From NCBI RefSeq assembly GCF_008801475.1, contig NZ_VZPP01000003.1:1-64000 (forward strand): 64,000 nt of DNA, written 5' to 3'. Below the pieces are notes generated by a model. That model saw nothing but the letters and a program-made list of their open reading frames with translations. It was not told the origin of the DNA and did not search any database. This DNA comes from Pseudomonas moorei (GTDB taxonomy: Bacteria; Pseudomonadota; Gammaproteobacteria; Pseudomonadales; Pseudomonadaceae). Shown here piece after piece: positions 33,634 to 43,056 of the stretch; position 1 is the stretch's first letter, and each line of letters starts with the position of its first letter. The position numbers were made by a program, and so were the translations under genes.

Positions 33634-34434
33634 ATTATTTTCGAAGCAATGTCTCGTACCTTACTTAACTGAAAGTATAAAAAACTTGGGAAGTTGACTC
33701 GGCATCAATCCGCCAACCTCTGAGCATCATCAAAAAAGGACAAAGCCCAAGAACTCTTTATTTGAACAATGACAAGCTAGCGAACTGACACTGCACAATC
33801 GCATCGCGATGGCGCCGTTTTCGCATAATTGCACATAAAACTATTTTATTAGAATCATCCACCCGAACATCATGCTGCATTCAGCGTAAAATCGATTTTT
33901 CTGTCGTTTTCCGCTCGCTTCATGTGGAGCCTGGCTCTAGCGATGCGTTTGTCGTGACGCCCTCCTCCAATCCAAAAACCAACGAGCAGCAATGGGCTGC
34001 AAAATTCGCCCACTTAGCTATCCCCTTGCTTAGCGCCGCCCCATCATTTTGCAGTTCATCTTGCTATCGAAAAATCGGATTTGACCCGTACGCTTCTTAA
34101 CCACGTTCGGTAGAGACTCGCCAATTTTTTCTCGATTGCATCTCAAAGAACCAGCGAAACCGACTGCTTTGCCGGGAGTGATTAAGCGTTCAAAAATGAT
34201 GGAAAACCCATCTTTACGTTTCCTTTTTATCTTTTTCAAGAAGCAATCCCCATAACCATCTGGTTTTTATACAATTTTCTTTTATCTTTTTTAGCTATCG
34301 GTCACACGGCCTAAATGAATCACGTCCACCCTCTCTACATCTCTTATCTTGAAATTCTCTGACCGTATTAACGCGCTTAAATGTTGGCTGCATCGTTTCT
34401 TTGTGAATGTATAAATCCACGTTCACGTCAAATA
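33634..34434. other. AT-rich non-coding stretch
   Basis: About 800 bases with no gene I can support. A minus-strand frame at 34030-34239 is very Lys/Arg-rich and lacks a ribosome site. The drop in GC compared with both sides suggests decayed foreign DNA; it leads directly into a racemase relic. Confidence 0.5.
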
Positions 34435-34590
34435 TCAGGGAACGGACTGGAAAATCGAACGCTTAACCTGCTCAGCCAACTCTTCAATGAACACCAGAAC
34501 CCCGAACGTGCGCCCGAGCATGCACGCGGTCAGCATCGCCGATTCGCCATGGCCCACTACTGGAATATCCAGCAGGCGCAGCGCCGTTGA
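34435..34590 (-). pseudogene. Fragment of an Asp/Glu (hydantoin) racemase-family gene
   Basis: On the minus strand one frame reads STALRLLDIPVVGHGESAM, then LTACMLGRTFGVLVFIEELAEQVKRS, to a TGA at 34435-34437. The phrase IPVVG.GE.AM..A..LG..F.V is typical of the middle of Asp/Glu/hydantoin racemases. About 50 codons survive of an expected 220 to 240; the front is lost against the adjacent LysR gene and the back is cut by the stop. Confidence 0.6.
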
Positions 34591-34599
34591 TCTTTTTAG

Positions 34600-35538
34600 C
34601 TAGCCCATTCCCCAATACCGAGCATCATTGGCAATGACCTCATGCCGGGCAAAAAGCCCGGGCAACTCAGCCTTGAGAAAGTCCACCCAGGTCCTCACCT
34701 TGGCATCCAGAAAACGCTTGGAAGGATAGAGCGCATAGACGTTTCGCTCCCTGAGCCGGTGATCGCCCAGCACGCGCAGCAAGGTGCCCTCGCGCAGCGA
34801 ACGGGTGGCGGTGTAGAACGGCAGCAGGCTGATGCCCATCCCGGCCTCCGACGCATTGACCATCGCCTCGGGAACGTTGCTCTGGAAGGTTTTACCGGGC
34901 ACCACTGAAACCTCACCCTGCTCGTCACGGAAGACCCACTCATCGCTGTACAACGGGTCGATCATGCGCAGGCAGCTATGTTCATTCAGTTGTTCGGGGT
35001 GACCGGGCAGGCCCCGACGCGCAATGTACCCGGGCGATGCGCATGGGATGCTGAAGATACGCCCTACCGCTTGGGCAACGAATTGTGAATCCGCCAGTTC
35101 CTGGGCGATGGAGATCACCACGTCGTGCCCGTCCTCAAGGGGGTCGGGATTGCGTTGTGACAAGGTCAACTCAACCACCACGTCCGGGTAGAGCTCGCAG
35201 TAGCGGGCAATGAGTGGCGTCATCAGCACGCCCAACCCGGTCAAACAATGCAGACGCAAACGGCCATTGGGCTCCAGGTGAGCGCCACGCGCTTCTGCGG
35301 TGGCCTCCGCCATGTCGTCCAGTATTTGCCGCGCCCGCAACAGGAAGCGTTCGCCGGCTTCGGTCAGGCTCAAACGGCGGGTGGTGCGCTGCAGCAGACG
35401 TGCCTGCACATGCTGCTCAAGATCCGCCACCAGCCGAGACACTTGCGCCGTGGAAAAGTCCAGCGCCTGTGCAGCCGTGGTAAAGCTGCCTGCGTCGGCC
35501 ACACGCACAAATACCCGCAGGCTGTTAAGCAGGTCCAT
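34600..35538 (-). CDS. LysR-family regulator
   Basis: MDLLNSLRVFVRVADAGSF and TTAAQALDFSTAQVSRLVADLE form the helix-turn-helix, followed by RRLSLTEAGERFL; the effector domain ends near SKRFLDAKVRTWVDFL, as in the CrgA/PA-type single-gene LysR regulators. 312 residues. It is divergent from the DUF2790 gene (120 bases between) and next to a racemase relic that may once have been its target. Effector unknown. Confidence 0.85.
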   Translation of the reverse strand: MDLLNSLRVFVRVADAGSFTTAAQALDFSTAQVSRLVADLEQHVQARLLQRTTRRLSLTEAGERFLLRARQILDDMAEATAEARGAHLEPNGRLRLHCLTGLGVLMTPLIARYCELYPDVVVELTLSQRNPDPLEDGHDVVISIAQELADSQFVAQAVGRIFSIPCASPGYIARRGLPGHPEQLNEHSCLRMIDPLYSDEWVFRDEQGEVSVVPGKTFQSNVPEAMVNASEAGMGISLLPFYTATRSLREGTLLRVLGDHRLRERNVYALYPSKRFLDAKVRTWVDFLKAELPGLFARHEVIANDARYWGMG

Positions 35539-35657
35539 GAACCCTCCAGTGGTAACGACTGTTGCATCTGATGTAACGCTGCATCATGTACAGACCTCTT
35601 TATCCCTATCGGCAGAAGAATAGAATTGACTCATCGAAACACCACGGAGCAAAAACC

Positions 35658-35885
35658 ATGAAGACCTTGTTGAGCGTACTGTTGGCCCTGACCACCACCG
35701 CCGTTATGGCCGCCGAAAGCAACCCGACCGCAACTCCTCCATCCCTGGATATCGCGAAAGTCATCTCGGTAACCGATACCTCGACTGCGTGCGATGTCGT
35801 ACCGGCGACCATGGTTTACATCGACCATCAGGGTGAAAGTCACACGTTGACCTACCGGGTGATGGGCAGTTGCTCGGGCGTTTGA
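35658..35885 (+). CDS. Small secreted DUF2790 protein
   Basis: A 75-residue protein with a signal peptide (MKTLLSVLLALTTTAVMA, cut before AES). The mature part carries the DUF2790 pattern: DIAKVISVTDTSTACDVVPATMVYIDHQGESHTLTYRVMG, with paired Cys (one at TACDVV, one at GSCSG). Families of such proteins are a Pseudomonas speciality, often induced with metal stress or biofilm growth; role unknown. ATG after GGAGC. Confidence 0.85.
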   Translation: MKTLLSVLLALTTTAVMAAESNPTATPPSLDIAKVISVTDTSTACDVVPATMVYIDHQGESHTLTYRVMGSCSGV

Positions 35886-35906
35886 GAGGCCGAAACAGCA
35901 GGTTGT

Positions 35907-36776
35907 TCAGACCGCGATCCGGGTTGCCTGCAGGGCCAACTCGTGCAAACTGGCCAACCGTTGCATGACGCGCTCGACCACTTCCAGCCTGGCCACCGCG
36001 CCACTGCGTAACTCCCCCATCGATTGCAACGCAACCTCAGCCTTGTCCAGGCCCAAACGCGTCGAATCGGTAAGCTGTTCAAGTCCCTGACGGGCATCCT
36101 CTGCCGACTTTTCCAGACCAGTGGCGATCTGCCGGATCTGCGCACTGGAGTCCGCTGCCTGGCGCGACAGATTGCGCACCTCGTCCGCCACCACAGCAAA
36201 ACCCCGGCCATGGTCACCAGCCCGAGCGGCCTCGATCGCGGCATTGAGCGCCAGCAGGTTGGTCTGCCGAGCGATGTCCTGGATGCTGCCGACAATCGCA
36301 CCGATGCGTACCGACTGGCTGCCCAGTTCATCGAACACCTGATCCAGGCGCTGCAGATACTGATCCAGATCCCCCAGCACGGCAGCCGAAGACTGCATGC
36401 TCACGGCACTGGCCTGTACCCGTTCGCCCGCGCCACGCGCCAGCTGGTTGGCAAAGCGCATGTCGTCTTCGGTTTGTTGCACCACTCTCGTCAAGTGTTC
36501 AAGTGCCTCCTTTACCTCGGCGCCCGGCCAAGCGGGCTCGAACACCGGCAACGACGGTAGCGGGACCGGCGCACTGGACACCACGGGATCCGGCTCCCGT
36601 TGCACGAGCACTTCGACTACCCGTATTGGCTGACGCTGAAAAAGCACCGCCGCCGCCAGCAGCAACAGATTGATGATGCCGGCATACATCAGGTGCATGC
36701 CGTTGCCGAAAGCGAGCAGCACAACTGCGCCGCCCGCTGTAACCAGGGCCAATCGTGCCCAGACTTTATTGCTCAT
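35907..36776 (-). CDS. Short membrane-bound methyl-accepting chemotaxis protein, last gene of the benzoate-uptake operon
   Basis: Two closely spaced N-terminal membrane helices ([16 protein letters not shown] and [15 protein letters not shown]) with almost no periplasmic loop, a short linker, then a complete signalling hairpin whose tip is [37 protein letters not shown]. There is no HAMP or ligand-binding domain in the 289 residues. The ATG at 36776 follows GTGAGGCG. It begins 11 bases after the porin stop, so it is the last gene of benK-benE-porin-mcp, and would link benzoate uptake to chemotaxis, perhaps by sensing energy or interacting with a transporter. Confidence 0.85.
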   Translation of the reverse strand: MSNKVWARLALVTAGGAVVLLAFGNGMHLMYAGIINLLLLAAAVLFQRQPIRVVEVLVQREPDPVVSSAPVPLPSLPVFEPAWPGAEVKEALEHLTRVVQQTEDDMRFANQLARGAGERVQASAVSMQSSAAVLGDLDQYLQRLDQVFDELGSQSVRIGAIVGSIQDIARQTNLLALNAAIEAARAGDHGRGFAVVADEVRNLSRQAADSSAQIRQIATGLEKSAEDARQGLEQLTDSTRLGLDKAEVALQSMGELRSGAVARLEVVERVMQRLASLHELALQATRIAV

Positions 36777-36787
36777 ACTCGCCTCAC

Positions 36788-38056
36788 TCACAGCAACGTC
36801 CAGGTGTAGCTCAGGATCAGCCGGTTCTCGTCAATATCGCTGCGGTAATTGGAGCGCGCCATGGCATTGCGCACCCGGATGCCAAGCCCCGCGAAAGTCC
36901 CGCTCTGCACGACGTAACCGAGGTCCAGGTCGCGCTCGCGGTCCTTGCCTTCGAAGCCCTTGCCGGTGTCGACGTTGTTGCCGGTGATGTAGCGCACGGT
37001 GCTGGTCAGCCCCGGCACGCCGAGGGCGGCGAAGTCGTAGTCGTAGCGCGCCTGCCAGGATCGCTCGTCGGTGGAGGCGAATTCATAGGTCGGCACTTCG
37101 TTGCCCAGCGGCGAGATGTTGGCGAATACCCGAGGGAACGCGCTTTCACCGTACATGCCCTGGTAGCCGACGTAGAAGGTATGGCCGCCGTACTTGGCCG
37201 ACAGCAGGGAGAAGAACGCCTGGTTGTCGATATTGCCCAACAGCTTCTTGCCATCCTCCTTCGCGTCGAAATAGCCGAGGTTGGCGCCCAGGGTCCAACT
37301 GCCCAGGGGCTGGCTGTGTTTCAGCCCCAGGAAGCCTTGCTGGTAGATGTCTTCCAGTTGCCCGTACCAGGCACTGACGCTGGTGTGTTTGTCGTTGAAG
37401 GCGTAATCGCCGCCACCGTAGTTGAACGCGTCACTGCTGGCCTGGCGCTGGGGCACGTAGCTGAGCATCGCCTGCATCTTCTCGTCGCCGGCCTCGTTGC
37501 GCAGATGAGTGGAACTCAGATGGCCACCTTGCAACGTCAGGCCATTGATCTCGGCGGAAGTGAAGCTCGCCCCTTGGTAACTGGGCGGCAGCAGGCGGAT
37601 GTCACTGAAAACCAGCACCGGCACGTTTGGTTGTAGCTCGCCGACGCGCAGTTCGGTCTTCGAGTAGCGCAGCTTTAGCGTGCCTTCCAGGCGGCTGTAC
37701 TCATCGGCCGCGCGGCCATCGCTCTGTACCGGCAACAGGCCGGTGTTGACCCGGTCCGGGCTGCTGTCGAGCTTGAGCCCGAGCAGGCCGATGACATCGA
37801 CGCCAACGCCGATAGGCCCTTGGGTGTAACCGGACTTGGCGTTGAGGATAAAGCCCTGGGCCCACTCCTCGGCCTTCGACTGCCGGTTAGCGCCGACAAT
37901 GTCTGAGTAGTCGCGGCTGAAGTAATAATTGCGAGCCTGCAAGGTGGCGGTGGCATCCTCGATAAAACCGCCCTGCGATGCCATCAATTGGCTGGAACAA
38001 CCCAAGGCGACAGCCATGGACAATAGCGTACGAGTTGCATGAATGGTTGACTTCAT
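36788..38056 (-). CDS. benF: OprD-family porin, BenF-like
   Basis: A 422-residue OprD-type porin: signal peptide ([18 protein letters not shown]), then [34 protein letters not shown] and [17 protein letters not shown]. It ends in SYTWTLL. It follows benE by 49 bases, in the same place as benF of Pseudomonas putida (benK-E-F order), so benzoate or a related aromatic acid is the likely cargo. The upstream open frame to 38161 would lose the signal peptide; the ATG at 38056 is preferred. Gene symbol rests on context more than sequence. Confidence 0.8.
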   Translation of the reverse strand: MKSTIHATRTLLSMAVALGCSSQLMASQGGFIEDATATLQARNYYFSRDYSDIVGANRQSKAEEWAQGFILNAKSGYTQGPIGVGVDVIGLLGLKLDSSPDRVNTGLLPVQSDGRAADEYSRLEGTLKLRYSKTELRVGELQPNVPVLVFSDIRLLPPSYQGASFTSAEINGLTLQGGHLSSTHLRNEAGDEKMQAMLSYVPQRQASSDAFNYGGGDYAFNDKHTSVSAWYGQLEDIYQQGFLGLKHSQPLGSWTLGANLGYFDAKEDGKKLLGNIDNQAFFSLLSAKYGGHTFYVGYQGMYGESAFPRVFANISPLGNEVPTYEFASTDERSWQARYDYDFAALGVPGLTSTVRYITGNNVDTGKGFEGKDRERDLDLGYVVQSGTFAGLGIRVRNAMARSNYRSDIDENRLILSYTWTLL

Positions 38057-38105
38057 CGGTGTGCTCTTATTGTTGTTATGAAAAGTAAGGCGTGGCGGAT
38101 ACAGG

Positions 38106-39317
38106 TCAGCGCGCCACCTCCCGGGCGCTGCTGGAGGTGGCAAGGGGCGGCCGCCGCGCACCCGACAGCAGGTGCGCGGTCATGCCGAAAATCAGCCCCC
38201 AGAACGCGGCGGACAAGCCGAACAGCGACATGCCCGAGGCGGTGGTGAGGAACGTCACCAGCGCCGCTTCGCGGTCATTGGGTACGGCCATCGCGTTGGC
38301 CAGGGCGCCGGCAATGGCAGCGAACAGGGCCAGTCCCGCCAGGGCGGCGATCAGCTCTTTTGGGAAGGCGGCGAATAACGACACCAGGGTCGCCCCAAAG
38401 ATGCCCAAGACCAGGTAACAGAGGCCGCCGACCACACCGGCGACATAGCGTTTGCCCGGATCTTCATGGGCCTCGCGGCCCGTGCAAATGGCGGCAGTGA
38501 TCGCCGCCAGGTTGAGGCCGTGGCAGCCAAACGGCGCCAACAGCGCCGTGCCCAGCGCACTACAGGCAATGATCGGTCTGGCCGGCGTGGCGTAACCCGA
38601 GGCGCGCAACACCGCCATGCCCGGCACGAACTGCCCGGTCAGCGCCACCATCACCAATGGCAAGGCAACGTTCAAGGTTGCTCCCAGGCTGAACTGCGGG
38701 GTGACCCAAACCGGCGTCGCCAGGCCGATCACCAGGGCTTCGCGGTGCAATTGGCCGGTGAGCATGGCGATGGCACAGCCCACCACCAGTACCGCCATCA
38801 CTGCGTAACGCGGCAGCAGCCGTTTGCACACCAGGTAGGTGGCGAACATCGCCAGCACCAACCCGGGCTGGCCTTGCAATGACACGAACAGGCCAGTGCC
38901 GAAACGCAACAGAATCCCCGCCAGCATCGCCGCTGCGATGGCCCCGGGCAGCTTGCCGATAACGCGGTCGAAGGCGCCCGAAATGCCGACCAGAAAGATC
39001 ATCAGACTGCTCAGCAAATAGGCACCGACGGCCTCGTTCATCGAGATGCCCGGCAGCAACGCCACCAGCAGGGCCGAGCCCGGTGCTGACCAGGCAATGA
39101 TGATCGGCACGCGGTAACGCAGGCTCAGGCCGATGCCCAGCAGCGCACTGCCAATGGAGATCGCCCAGACCCAGGACGACAACAGCTCGCGAGACAGGTG
39201 CGCGGCGTCCGCCGCCTGGAAAATGATCACCAGTGGGCCCGCATACGAGATCACCGTGGCAATAAAGCCCGCAACCGCAGCGGACAGCGAAAAGTCACGC
39301 ATCAAGCCTTTCATCAA
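38106..39317 (-). CDS. benE: Benzoate/H+ symporter BenE
   Basis: A 403-residue inner-membrane protein with about twelve helices and the BenE landmarks: [27 protein letters not shown] early, then [22 protein letters not shown] and [18 protein letters not shown], where the last is the substrate-site helix pair. It imports benzoate with protons. It follows benK by 16 bases in a leftward operon. Confidence 0.9.
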   Translation of the reverse strand: MMKGLMRDFSLSAAVAGFIATVISYAGPLVIIFQAADAAHLSRELLSSWVWAISIGSALLGIGLSLRYRVPIIIAWSAPGSALLVALLPGISMNEAVGAYLLSSLMIFLVGISGAFDRVIGKLPGAIAAAMLAGILLRFGTGLFVSLQGQPGLVLAMFATYLVCKRLLPRYAVMAVLVVGCAIAMLTGQLHREALVIGLATPVWVTPQFSLGATLNVALPLVMVALTGQFVPGMAVLRASGYATPARPIIACSALGTALLAPFGCHGLNLAAITAAICTGREAHEDPGKRYVAGVVGGLCYLVLGIFGATLVSLFAAFPKELIAALAGLALFAAIAGALANAMAVPNDREAALVTFLTTASGMSLFGLSAAFWGLIFGMTAHLLSGARRPPLATSSSAREVAR

Positions 39318-39333
39318 ACAGCTCCTTACGCAC

Positions 39334-40677
39334 TCAAGCCTTGGCCGCCGACAGCGGCGCGGTCACGTTGGAGGCGTTTCGCTGGCTGCTGATGGCATAC
39401 AGGGTCATGGCGAGAGCGGCCACCGCACCCGGCAGGGCGAACGCCATGAAATTGAGTTGCAGCGGCAAATTGATTCCCAGCAATGCGCCGCCTAACAGCG
39501 GGCCGACAATGGCACCGTTACGGCCGATCCCCGACGCCCAGCCAAGCCCGGTGGAACGAATGGCCATGGAATAGAACTGCGCGGCACAGGCATACAGCAG
39601 GATTTGCGAACCGATGGTGGTGGCGCCGGCGATGGCGATCAGCAGGTACAACACCGGGGTCGGACTTTTGAATCCGAGCAAGGTGATCGACACCGCGGCA
39701 ATCGCGAAGAACACCGCCAGCACCCTTGGCAGGTTGAGCTTGTCGCCCAGTACGCCCCCACCCACCGCACCGAAAATCGCGCCGAAGTTCAACGCCAGCA
39801 GGAAGGACAAGCTTGAGCCCAGGCTGTAACCGGCGTTGGCCATGAGTTTCGGCAGCCAGGAACTCAAGGCGTAGACCATCAACAGGCAGCAGAAAAACGC
39901 CAGCCAAAGCATCAGCGTGCGCATGGCGCGGCCTTCGCGGAACAGCTGCAGTACCGGCGTGCCGGTGCCCTTCACTTCTGCCATGTGCAGGGTGTCGCTG
40001 ACTTGGGCGACATAGGCCGGGTCAACGCGTTGCAAGACAGCGCGTGCTTGCTCGTTGCGGCCTTGGCGCAGCATGAAACCCACCGATTCCGGCAGGAAAT
40101 ACATGATCAATGGCAGCAGCAACAGCGGCAGCCCCGCGATGTAGAACACCGCCTGCCAACCGAAGCTGGGAATAAGCACGATCCCCAGGCCCGCCGAGAG
40201 CATGCCACCCACCGAATAACCGCTGAACATGATGGCGACCAGGGTGCTGCGAATTTTCTTTGGCGCGTACTCGTTCATCAGCGCCACCACATTGGGCATG
40301 ACGCCGCCGATGCCAAGGCCGGCAATGAACCGGCAGATGCCAAAGGTCGTGGGGCTCGTGGCAAAGCCGTTGAGCACGGTAAAACCGCTGAAGAGCATCA
40401 CGCAAAGGGTGATGGTTTTCTTGCGCCCGATCTTGTCCGACAGCGGACCGAAAAACAGCGCACCGAACATCATGCCAAACAGCGCATAACTGCCCAGCGC
40501 ACCGGCCTCCAGCGGGCTCAGTCCCCACTCTTTCATCAACGTCGGCAAGACCACCCCGTAGATCACCAGGTCGTAGCCGTCGAAGATGATGATCAGCGCG
40601 CACCAGAACAACACCATCCAGTGAAAGCGGTTGAAGCGTGCGTTGTCGATCACCTCGTGTACATCGATTTTTCGCAT
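39334..40677 (-). CDS. benK: Aromatic acid/H+ symporter, BenK-like (MFS AAHS family)
   Basis: A 447-residue MFS transporter of the aromatic acid:H+ symport family. Key phrases: IIIFDGYDLVIYGVVLPTLM in helix 1 with the DGYD motif required for aromatic substrates, FFGPLSDKIGRKKT in loop 2-3 and FLPESVGFML in the central loop. It is the first gene of the operon after the BenR/XylS operator at 40845-40880, so benzoate is the likely substrate, though 4-hydroxybenzoate relatives are close. Confidence 0.85.
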   Translation of the reverse strand: MRKIDVHEVIDNARFNRFHWMVLFWCALIIIFDGYDLVIYGVVLPTLMKEWGLSPLEAGALGSYALFGMMFGALFFGPLSDKIGRKKTITLCVMLFSGFTVLNGFATSPTTFGICRFIAGLGIGGVMPNVVALMNEYAPKKIRSTLVAIMFSGYSVGGMLSAGLGIVLIPSFGWQAVFYIAGLPLLLLPLIMYFLPESVGFMLRQGRNEQARAVLQRVDPAYVAQVSDTLHMAEVKGTGTPVLQLFREGRAMRTLMLWLAFFCCLLMVYALSSWLPKLMANAGYSLGSSLSFLLALNFGAIFGAVGGGVLGDKLNLPRVLAVFFAIAAVSITLLGFKSPTPVLYLLIAIAGATTIGSQILLYACAAQFYSMAIRSTGLGWASGIGRNGAIVGPLLGGALLGINLPLQLNFMAFALPGAVAALAMTLYAISSQRNASNVTAPLSAAKA

Positions 40678-40844
40678 GACATCGGTCTCTTGTTGTTATT
40701 TTTTATTGTTCGTTTGGGCGCTCAGCCGCCTGCTGCAGGCAACGCACGCAACGCTCCACCGATGGCGGCCGCATTGTTACGTGTCATGCACAGGACTGTT
40801 ACGCAGGATGCAAATGAAGGGTATTGAGACCGGCAGCGGGGCAA

Positions 40845-40880
40845 TATCCGCTCTGCGCAGATCGCTATCCGTTTTGTGCA
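40845..40880 (-). promoter_or_regulatory. BenR/XylS-type operator ahead of benK
   Basis: On the minus strand TGCACAAAACGGATA (40866-40880), six bases, then TGCGCAGAGCGGATA (40845-40859). Both fit TGC(A/G)-N6-GGNTA, and the 6-base spacing makes the 21-base direct repeat of Pm and Pben promoters bound by AraC-type BenR/XylS. It lies 168 bases upstream of benK, so the transporter operon should be induced by benzoate independently of benABCD. Confidence 0.88.
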
Positions 40881-40917
40881 GAGGGTGATATTCGAGTGTT
40901 GCAGCGGTGGCAGGCGT

Positions 40918-41010
40918 ATTTCCTGGCTGCAAGGCTTCAGACTCGACTTCGTCTCAGGTTTCACCGACGGGCCGGTAAAGTTCGGACTGGATCTTTCGAC
41001 CTTCTCGGCA
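40918..41010 (+). pseudogene. Fragment of an OprD-family porin gene
   Basis: Plus-strand frame reading ISWLQGFRLDFVSGFTDG, then PVKFGLDLSTFSAVALE, the conserved second-strand region of OprD porins (EEWAQGF....SGYT.GPV.FGLD). The frame leaves the family afterwards, and no signal peptide or further strands precede or follow. Only about 30 codons of a 420-codon gene remain. Confidence 0.6.
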
Positions 41011-41197
41011 GTGGCGCTGGAGCGACTACCTGTCTGTCGGTGGCTGGCGCAGCAGCGCCCATGTCTCTCGATTTAAAGGGCGAAATCGCCGCAAGGTGTG
41101 CAACATGCCTTGCGGCGCATCCTTCAGGGTAGGACTCATAGGGCGTCCCCTCCCACGAGGCGCTCTCCTTTAATGCAACTTTTGCTCAGCGGCGTGT

Positions 41198-41297
41198 GTG
41201 ACCGAAAAACAGCTTCCTGTTTCAGAGGTGGCTGCGCGATTGGGCGTGTTCGCCCTGCTAAAAGGACAGAGCGAATACCAATCAAAAGCGGGTTGAG
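41198..41297 (+). pseudogene. Relic of an IS3-type transposase OrfA
   Basis: One frame reads VTEKQLPVSEVAARLGV, close to the helix-turn-helix of IS3-family OrfA (Y-P-V-S-E-V-A-x-R-L-G-V-S). The pattern breaks at once (FALLKGQSEYQSKAG, stop). Short and degraded; the region between the ben operon and the GntP gene seems to be an old insertion scar. Confidence 0.4.
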
Positions 41298-41376
41298 GGC
41301 ATTTCCTCAACCATAGAATCTCCCACCCTCGGCTAACTCACTGCGGCAGGGTGACTACCTGCGAACGGATCCTGAC

Positions 41377-42762
41377 TCAATTCACCGTGACAGCCGCATT
41401 CAACATCAACACCACAATCAAACCGACCACGGCTACGATGGATTGAACCACCGAAATGGTCTTGGTGGCTTCGCCCATAGTCATGCCGAAGGATTCCTTC
41501 ACCATCCAGAAGCCCGCATGGTTCGCATAGTTGAAGAACAGCGAGCCACAGCCTATGGACAAGGCAAGCAGAGGCAGGTTGAGGCCGGGATCTGCACCTG
41601 CAAGCGGCGCCAGCAAGCCAGCAGCACCAACGATACCTACAGTGGCAGAACCGGTGGATACCGAGAGCAACATCGCGATCAACCAACCCAAGATCAGCGG
41701 AGGGAACGCAGACTGCTGGATCAGGTGCACAATGGCATCGCCCACCTTGGCGCTGGTCAGCAGCTCCTGAAAGGCACCACCGCCGGCGATGATCATGATG
41801 ATTGAGGCGATTGGCTTGAGGCTCTTGCCCAGGGATTCGCGCAATTGCCCCGCATCGCCGCCCCGCGCGAGTACCAGACTTGCCCCGGCGAACAGCACGC
41901 CCAGGAGCATGGCTATCAGGGGATTGCCCAAGAAACCAGCTATTTTCAGGATCGCACTGCCCTTGGGTAATACCATCTCAGCGACGGCATGAATCAGCAT
42001 CAGGATCGCCGGTAGCAAGGCTGCCAGCACGCCAAGCCATACGCTGGTGCTTGGTTGATCGTCGGCTTTTTCAGCCAGGGTGAACTGATCCAGCAAAACC
42101 TGATCGGGCCGAGTGCTCATGCGCGGAGAAATGAACGCGCCATAAAGCGGGCCGCCTAAAATCATTGCAGGAATAGCCGCAAGGAAGCCATAGAGCATGG
42201 TGGGCCCAACCGAGGTTTTGAGCGCGGCGATAGCCGTCAAGGGGCCAGGGTGCGGCGGTACCATCCCGTGCATGGCTGCAAGTGCCGCAATCACCGGAAC
42301 CCCCACATACACATACGCTGAACCTTTGAAGCGAGCCTGGCTTTCCAGCTTGCGAGCCACGCTGAATATCAGCGGCAGCATGATCACCAGGCCCACCTCG
42401 AAAAACATGGGAATGCCTATTACAAATGCAACCATCATCATGGCCCAAGGAATCATCCGATCCGATGTTCGCTTGAGGATGACCTCGGCGATCTGCTCTG
42501 TGACGCCTGCGTCAGCAAGAATTTTGCCTAGCATCGCTCCAAGCGCGATGACGACCCCTACTGCCCCCAGTGTCTTTCCGGCGCCGGTGATCAAGTGGGA
42601 GACGATGGTGTCTGGCTCCATACTGGTTGCAAAGCCAACGCCAACGGAAACGACTAGCAAGGCCAGGAGCGGGTGCATTTTGAGACGCGACACGATGAGC
42701 GCCACCAGCACCAGGACGCTCACCAATGCGGTCAGCAAGAGGTCTATATCTAAGGGAGTCAT
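41377..42762 (-). CDS. GntP-family gluconate/H+ permease
   Basis: A 461-residue membrane protein with the GntP landmarks: ALLVVSVGVGFATSM, GKTLGAVGVVIALGAMLGKIL, IPMFFEVGLVIMLPLIF, AALAAMHGMVPPHPGPLTA and LSVSTGSATVGIVGAAGLLAPL. Imports gluconate or a similar hydroxy acid with protons. I take the ATG at 42762; a GTG at 42798 would add 12 residues with no family match. No gluconate kinase is near, so a role with the amidohydrolase next door (a lactone/acid pathway) is possible. Confidence 0.9.
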   Translation of the reverse strand: MTPLDIDLLLTALVSVLVLVALIVSRLKMHPLLALLVVSVGVGFATSMEPDTIVSHLITGAGKTLGAVGVVIALGAMLGKILADAGVTEQIAEVILKRTSDRMIPWAMMMVAFVIGIPMFFEVGLVIMLPLIFSVARKLESQARFKGSAYVYVGVPVIAALAAMHGMVPPHPGPLTAIAALKTSVGPTMLYGFLAAIPAMILGGPLYGAFISPRMSTRPDQVLLDQFTLAEKADDQPSTSVWLGVLAALLPAILMLIHAVAEMVLPKGSAILKIAGFLGNPLIAMLLGVLFAGASLVLARGGDAGQLRESLGKSLKPIASIIMIIAGGGAFQELLTSAKVGDAIVHLIQQSAFPPLILGWLIAMLLSVSTGSATVGIVGAAGLLAPLAGADPGLNLPLLALSIGCGSLFFNYANHAGFWMVKESFGMTMGEATKTISVVQSIVAVVGLIVVLMLNAAVTVN

Positions 42763-43056
42763 AAAAGGATCTCGGTTGGGCTGGCGTTCAAACTGCACTC
42801 AGATTTGAAAGAGAAGTTTGAAACCGTAACGCCTGTCGGCGCACACGATAAACCAAACAGCGTTTGGGTGCTTTCAACTTCGGCATTGGATGACGTGTTC
42901 ATGGAATCTACTCTTGTAATTGGAATATGCTGCTGTTACACAGAATTTCTCGATGCGGCACGATAGGTTTTACTGCAACGTCGCACTTCGAACGTTCTGT
43001 ATGTATTCGTTTAAATGGGTGAGTTGAATGGTCATCTGCAAATGCAGGCGCAAGTT

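Noticed and set aside
34030..34239. A Lys/Arg-rich 69-codon minus-strand frame
   Set aside because: AT-rich non-coding DNA easily yields such frames; no ribosome site or known family.
40809..40823. A single TGCA-N6-GGGTA word on the plus strand near the ben operator
   Set aside because: It matches one XylS/BenR half-site, but in the opposite direction, with no second half-site at the right distance and no intact gene to control.
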